Positions 60,358-64,000 of a stretch of 64,000 nucleotides of DNA are shown here, piece by piece; within the stretch, counting starts at the first letter, position 1; every line of letters begins with the position of its first letter. A model generated the notes under the pieces. The model was not told the DNA's origin, did no database searches, and saw only the letters and a program-made list of their open reading frames with translations. Origin of the DNA: Synergistales bacterium (GTDB lineage Bacteria; Synergistota; Synergistia; Synergistales; Aminiphilaceae); contig JAIPGA010000001.1 of NCBI GenBank assembly GCA_021736445.1, forward strand, positions 1-64,000. Reading direction: 5' to 3'. The position numbers and the translations under genes were made by a program.

Positions 60358-60392
60358 ATGTGCCGCCCAGGGTACGGCACATGCAGTATAAT
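60358..60392 (+). promoter_or_regulatory. Promoter of the diguanylate cyclase with overlapping inverted repeat
   Basis: A perfect TATAAT (60387-60392) lacks a recognisable -35. Instead ATGTGCCG (60358-60365) and CGGCACAT (60375-60382) form an 8-base inverted repeat over the -35 region, as expected for an activator-dependent or repressed promoter. The start codon is about 48 bases downstream. Confidence 0.55.
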
Positions 60393-60439
60393 GTCCGTGG
60401 CTTCCCGTAGAATTCCGGAGAGAAAATCGAGGTGGGACA

Positions 60440-61393
60440 ATGCAGGTGCTCATTGCCGAAGACGAGGCGATCTCCCGACTGATGCTGGAACGCCTTCTCC
60501 GCAAGGAGGGGTACGAGATTGCCTCCGCCGTTGATGGAGAGGAAGCGTGGGAGGTGATGTCCTCCCCGTCTGCTCCGCCCATTGCGATACTCGATTGGGT
60601 GATGCCCGGGATAGACGGCCTTGAGGTATGCAGGCGGGTCAGGGCTTCCGAGAGGGCGGATCAGGTCCATCCCTATATCATCATCGTAACCGGCCAGGGG
60701 ACGAGGGAGGACGTGGTGACCGGTATAGGAGCCGGGGCCGACGACTACATTCTGAAGCCCTACGAGCCCGGTGAGCTCAAGATACGACTGCAGGTGGGCA
60801 CCCGAACGGTGAAGCTCCAGAGGGAACTTCTCGACTCGCGGGAAAAACTCAAATATCTTGCGGCCAGGGACGCCTTGACGGGGTTGTTGAACCGACGGGC
60901 CATCATGGAGCGTTTGAACGAGGAGCGTGACCGGGCCATTCGTCAACAGAGCCCTCTTGGCTTGGCGTGGATAGACCTGGATAATTTCAAGGCGGTAAAC
61001 GACAGGTATGGTCATCAGAGAGGGGATGACTTCCTCTGTGAGATCTCGCAGCTCTTCCGCCAATCCATACGCAGCTACGACATACTCGGTCGCTTTGGAG
61101 GCGACGAGTTTTTGGCCATCTTCCCCACGGCCACTGAAAAGGAAACACGGAAAATCTGTTCCCGTCTTCGTGATAACGTGTCGAAACATGCATTTCTGGC
61201 CGATTGCATCAGTCTTTCGATGTCGGTGAGTGTGGGTTATATCAGCACTGTGTGCACAGAGGATGTGGACGCCGATACGCTGCTCGGTTCGGCTGATCGC
61301 TATCTCTACAGGGCGAAACGGGGAGGCCGTAACCGCATCGAGGGCTCCTCGGAGCTGATCGATCCCGAAGAAAACGGTGCCGACAGCTCGTGA
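60440..61393 (+). CDS. Response regulator diguanylate cyclase (receiver-GGDEF)
   Basis: A 317-residue cytoplasmic protein. The receiver domain (about 1-125) has AEDE near 6, the phosphorylation Asp in AILDWVMPGIDG near 51 and Lys in ILKPYEPGE near 111. The GGDEF domain (about 145-300) has IDLDNFKAVNDRYGHQRGDDFL and an intact GGDEF near 218; RSYD five residues before it is a product-inhibition site. It makes cyclic di-GMP in response to phosphorylation. The cognate kinase is not adjacent. Confidence 0.93.
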   Translation: MQVLIAEDEAISRLMLERLLRKEGYEIASAVDGEEAWEVMSSPSAPPIAILDWVMPGIDGLEVCRRVRASERADQVHPYIIIVTGQGTREDVVTGIGAGADDYILKPYEPGELKIRLQVGTRTVKLQRELLDSREKLKYLAARDALTGLLNRRAIMERLNEERDRAIRQQSPLGLAWIDLDNFKAVNDRYGHQRGDDFLCEISQLFRQSIRSYDILGRFGGDEFLAIFPTATEKETRKICSRLRDNVSKHAFLADCISLSMSVSVGYISTVCTEDVDADTLLGSADRYLYRAKRGGRNRIEGSSELIDPEENGADSS

Positions 61394-61438
61394 CGGAACA
61401 GACATCCCTGCCTGGATAGACCCCTTTCGGTGGGGATG

Positions 61439-62380
61439 CTATCCCGGCAATGTGCCTTCCTCCTGGATTCCAACCCTTTTTTCCCCTTTGAGTGAAACAA
61501 TCAAAATAGAGCCGATGATCAGCGCCGCCCCCGCACACTCGCTGGGAACCGGGGCAGTGCCCTGCAGCACTGCCGCAAGGACGACAGCGACAACCACCTC
61601 CACTGTCCCCACGACACCGGCCGATGAGGCCGAGATACGGTGGAGCCCAAGAAAGAAGAGCGCATAGCCGAGCAGCGACCCCACAAGGCACGTAAACAGG
61701 AGCCACCCCCACTGGGGTGCCGAAAAACCCGTCATGACATCCTGCCATCCCATGCTCAGGGTCTTCCCGATTCCGAGAGAGATGGTGCCGAACAGCAGGC
61801 CGTAGAGAAAGAGAGAGGGCATTGTCAGGCTCGTCGAGTGGGCCGACCGGCGTCCGAAAAGAACGTAGAGCGCCGAACCCACTGCCGCAGAGAACGCCCA
61901 GGCAATCCCCCTCCAGGAACCGCCGACCCCGCCGCTTCCGTTCAAATGCGGCGAAACCGCCAGCGCCACACCGCTCAGGGTGAGGAACGCAGCCAGAAGA
62001 TGATACCGGTTGGGGCGTTCAAGCGTAACGAGGATCGATCCAAAGATCACCATGAGCGGGTAGGTGTAGAAGACAATCTCCGTCAACGCCACGGAGATGG
62101 TGTTTAATGCCATGAAGAAACCGCCGTAGGTGATCGCCATTGCGATGCCGCCGTAGAAGGCGAGAAAGGGGATATCCTTCAAGGATATGCGAAAGACCCG
62201 GGGGTTGGTGTACAGAAAGAAGGCCGCCGTACCGACAAATCCGATGAAAGCACGGAAGAAGACCACCGTTTCCATAGCAACACCGAGCTCGCCGAGGGCT
62301 TTCCCGCTCGGGCCGAGGGTTCCCCACAGCGACCCCCCCGCGAGTGCGAGAATAAGACCGATTATGGTATGTTTGTCCAA
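61439..62380 (-). CDS. EamA/DMT-family transporter
   Basis: A 313-residue membrane protein with ten predicted helices and two EamA repeats (GGSLWGTLGPSGKAL near 16; the second begins near 150). Probably exports a metabolite such as an amino acid. The start is a TTG at 62378-62380 with GGGAGG upstream. The C-terminal tail is short and charged. It is not closely similar to the EamA protein at 50.2 kb. Confidence 0.87.
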   Translation of the reverse strand: MDKHTIIGLILALAGGSLWGTLGPSGKALGELGVAMETVVFFRAFIGFVGTAAFFLYTNPRVFRISLKDIPFLAFYGGIAMAITYGGFFMALNTISVALTEIVFYTYPLMVIFGSILVTLERPNRYHLLAAFLTLSGVALAVSPHLNGSGGVGGSWRGIAWAFSAAVGSALYVLFGRRSAHSTSLTMPSLFLYGLLFGTISLGIGKTLSMGWQDVMTGFSAPQWGWLLFTCLVGSLLGYALFFLGLHRISASSAGVVGTVEVVVAVVLAAVLQGTAPVPSECAGAALIIGSILIVSLKGEKRVGIQEEGTLPG

Positions 62381-62777
62381 AGAGTGTTGCCTCCCTTACC
62401 ATGCGTGACGGCACGCACTGTGGCCATTGCATGCAGTGCCTTTGCCGGAGACATTGTACAGGAAAAGCAACTGCCCTGCGATGCTAGAAATGGTTTGAAC
62501 CAAAAAATCTCCTCATTTGTAATTTGCTCTGCCTTCCGGGGACACCCAGCCTGTCCTGTGCGTCAGTCTCGTTTTCCAGAAGGCTGGCCGACAGACTGCA
62601 GTATACCGGTGTCCCGCACCACTCCCGGGGTGAAGGCATTGGCGTGACGGGATCTTGGCAACGGGGGCGTCTTTTGCTATATTCTAAAACGAATTTAAGA
62701 TAGGTCGGTTCCTCGGTCTCCTGTGTTCAGGACAGCGAAAAAGACGGGAGTTTCGTAGGCCATCAGGAGGGAGCGCC
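62381..62777. other. 397-base divergent intergenic region
   Basis: It lies between the EamA gene (minus) and the PAS-GAF sensor (plus). A good plus-strand promoter is at 62655-62683. I see no gene or RNA. Confidence 0.4.
62655..62683 (+). promoter_or_regulatory. Promoter of the PAS-PAS-GAF sensor gene
   Basis: TTGGCA (62655-62660), 17 bases, TATATT (62678-62683), with TG one base before the -10 (extended form). The leader is about 90 bases. Confidence 0.65.
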
Positions 62778-64000
62778 ATGTGTCAGAGACAGGCTGGAGC
62801 GATCCCGGGCGTTGACGATACGGAGCGCCAGGGGGACATGGTCATGGAAAGTATTGATAATGCGATCATAGAAGAAGCACCTGTCGGATACTTCCAATCC
62901 ACGGTTGACGGGAAACTCTTGAAGGCCAACTGTGCACTGGCCCGCATGTTCGGTTTCGATTCTCCGGAAGAAATGGTGGCGGTGACACAGAAACGGCCCG
63001 TGCAGGAGCTTCTGTACCAGGCTCCCGATTCGAGACAGGAGCTTGTCGGCGAGGCCCTGGACAGCTCTGGCGAGTGGCTGAAAGTCGAGAACGACTATGT
63101 GACCAAGCAGGGGGAACCCTTTGCCGCGAGGTTGAGTCTGCGTGCGCTCGCGAAACCGCAGAAGGGGGGGTTCCGGCTCGAGGGTTTTATCGAGGACATC
63201 TCCCGGCAGAAGGATGTAGAAACGGTGCTGGAGCGGACACGTTATCTGCAGAGCGCCGTATTCGAAAGCCTCGCCACAGCCCTCTGTGTGGTGCGGGCGG
63301 ACGGCGTGATCGAGAATGTCAACCCTGAATTTGCCCGGCTGACTGGATATCGGCGCAGCGATATAGAGCAGAACCTCCGGGTCGAGCAGATCCTCCCCAC
63401 CTGGACCGAGGGACAGGCCCAGGGGGAGCAAAGCGGGGAAGAGTCCTTTTCGAGCGTTTCGGAGCATTCACTGATGACACGGCGGGGGGACCAGCGGACC
63501 GTCACCATCAAGACGGCTCCTGTCCGGCAGAGCACAAGCACCGTCCTCTCTCTCAGCGACGTGACACCCCTTCGGGAGCGGGAGCAGCGGATTCTGCAGC
63601 TCAACCGAATGCTTCAGGCGGTGCGGGGCGTGAACGAACTGATCGTCCGGGAGCGGGACCAAAAACGGCTTCTGGAGCAGGTATGCGCCATTCTTGTGGA
63701 AAGCAGGGGATTCACCAGCGCCTGGGCGGTGCATGTGGACGACAGCGGTAAGGTGCTCCATTTTGGACACGCCGGTTTCAGCCACTCCTTTGAAGCGATG
63801 CGTCAGAGGCTGGAAACCGGTTTGTTCCCCAACTGTTTTCACGAAACGCTGAAAAGCAGGGGAATCCTGGTGATTGACAGCCTGGACGATCATTGCCGGG
63901 AGTGTCCCGTCCGGCACCTCCACGGCAACGTGAAATTGATGACAATGGCAATCAGGCACAAGGAAAGGCTTTTTGGGGTGATCAACGTAGCTCTGCCGGG
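62778..64000 (+). CDS. PAS-PAS-GAF sensor protein, cut by the window end
   Basis: At least 407 residues, open at the window edge. After a 25-residue lead there is a PAS domain (about 30-140; APVGYFQSTVDGKLLKANCALARMFGF), a second PAS (about 155-265; SLATALCVVRADGVIENVNPEFARLTGY) and the start of a GAF domain (about 290 on; GFTSAWAVHVDDSG). The output domain is outside the window; a histidine kinase, GGDEF or phosphohydrolase is possible. The ATG at 62778 has AGGAGGG upstream. No membrane segment is seen. Confidence 0.85.
   Translation, partial: MCQRQAGAIPGVDDTERQGDMVMESIDNAIIEEAPVGYFQSTVDGKLLKANCALARMFGFDSPEEMVAVTQKRPVQELLYQAPDSRQELVGEALDSSGEWLKVENDYVTKQGEPFAARLSLRALAKPQKGGFRLEGFIEDISRQKDVETVLERTRYLQSAVFESLATALCVVRADGVIENVNPEFARLTGYRRSDIEQNLRVEQILPTWTEGQAQGEQSGEESFSSVSEHSLMTRRGDQRTVTIKTAPVRQSTSTVLSLSDVTPLREREQRILQLNRMLQAVRGVNELIVRERDQKRLLEQVCAILVESRGFTSAWAVHVDDSGKVLHFGHAGFSHSFEAMRQRLETGLFPNCFHETLKSRGILVIDSLDDHCRECPVRHLHGNVKLMTMAIRHKERLFGVINVALP

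Noticed and set aside
1-64000. tRNA, rRNA, CRISPR arrays, insertion sequences, prophage
   Set aside because: I looked for T-loop-like GTTCRA segments, repeated spacers and transposase motifs and found none; weak tRNA-like forms could still escape a reading by eye.

Overview
The window reads as chromosome of a GC-rich, Gram-negative-type anaerobe that lives on amino acids and small organic acids. My best guess is the phylum Synergistota. This is an inference from gene content: two TRAP transporters, a giant 2-hydroxyacyl-CoA dehydratase activase, a B12-dependent MetH without its reactivation domain, a 5-oxoprolinase operon, diiron oxygen-sensor and chemoreceptor genes, an arylacetate-CoA ligase, and no respiratory genes. 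Nothing in the sequence proves the taxon. Most genes have a clear GGAGG-type ribosome site and many stops and starts overlap (ATGA). I saw no rRNA, tRNA, CRISPR array, insertion sequence or prophage.

Layout. 1-8.1 kb (mostly minus): lipoprotein, metH, giant activase. 8.5-14.9 kb (minus): six-gene operon dctP-dctQ-dctM-acid sugar kinase-pdxA-iron alcohol dehydrogenase, probably for uptake and breakdown of a four-carbon sugar acid. A PAS histidine kinase and a NarL-type regulator diverge from it (15.2-17.0 kb). 17-30 kb: amino-acid genes, a BtuF-like protein coupled to an Mth938-like protein, alkaline phosphatase, YibE/F-like and MntP-like membrane proteins, tRNA nucleotidyltransferase, a chemoreceptor with a Rossmann-like head, ftsZ, and a radical SAM protein. 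30-34 kb: MscS-type channel, thioredoxin, TPR protein.

34.3-46.2 kb holds what looks like one self-contained sigma-54 circuit. A 32-residue membrane peptide, a sodium:solute symporter, a histidine kinase, an NtrC-type regulator and a divergent rpoN form one run. A near-consensus -24/-12 promoter then precedes dctP-dctQ-dctM-pxpB-pxpC-pxpA-DUF1445, a predicted 5-oxoproline uptake and hydrolysis operon. Directly after it, at 46.27-47.8 kb, a phenylacetate-CoA-ligase-like gene sits behind a complete transcription attenuator: a sigma-70 promoter, a leader peptide with six Tyr codons (YYYYYAY), and a terminator whose 5' arm can instead pair with sequence just after the Tyr codons. This implies control by tyrosyl-tRNA charging, and so a role of the ligase in making tyrosine from 4-hydroxyphenylacetate. 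I consider it the most novel system here.

47.9-64 kb: C69 dipeptidase, small redox protein, two EamA exporters, a soluble chemoreceptor with an ODP-type diiron protein (oxygen-sensing pair), a CHAD protein, a divergent ribose locus (rbsA-permease on minus, rbsK-rbsD-permease-rbsB on plus), a diguanylate cyclase, and a PAS-PAS-GAF sensor cut by the window end.
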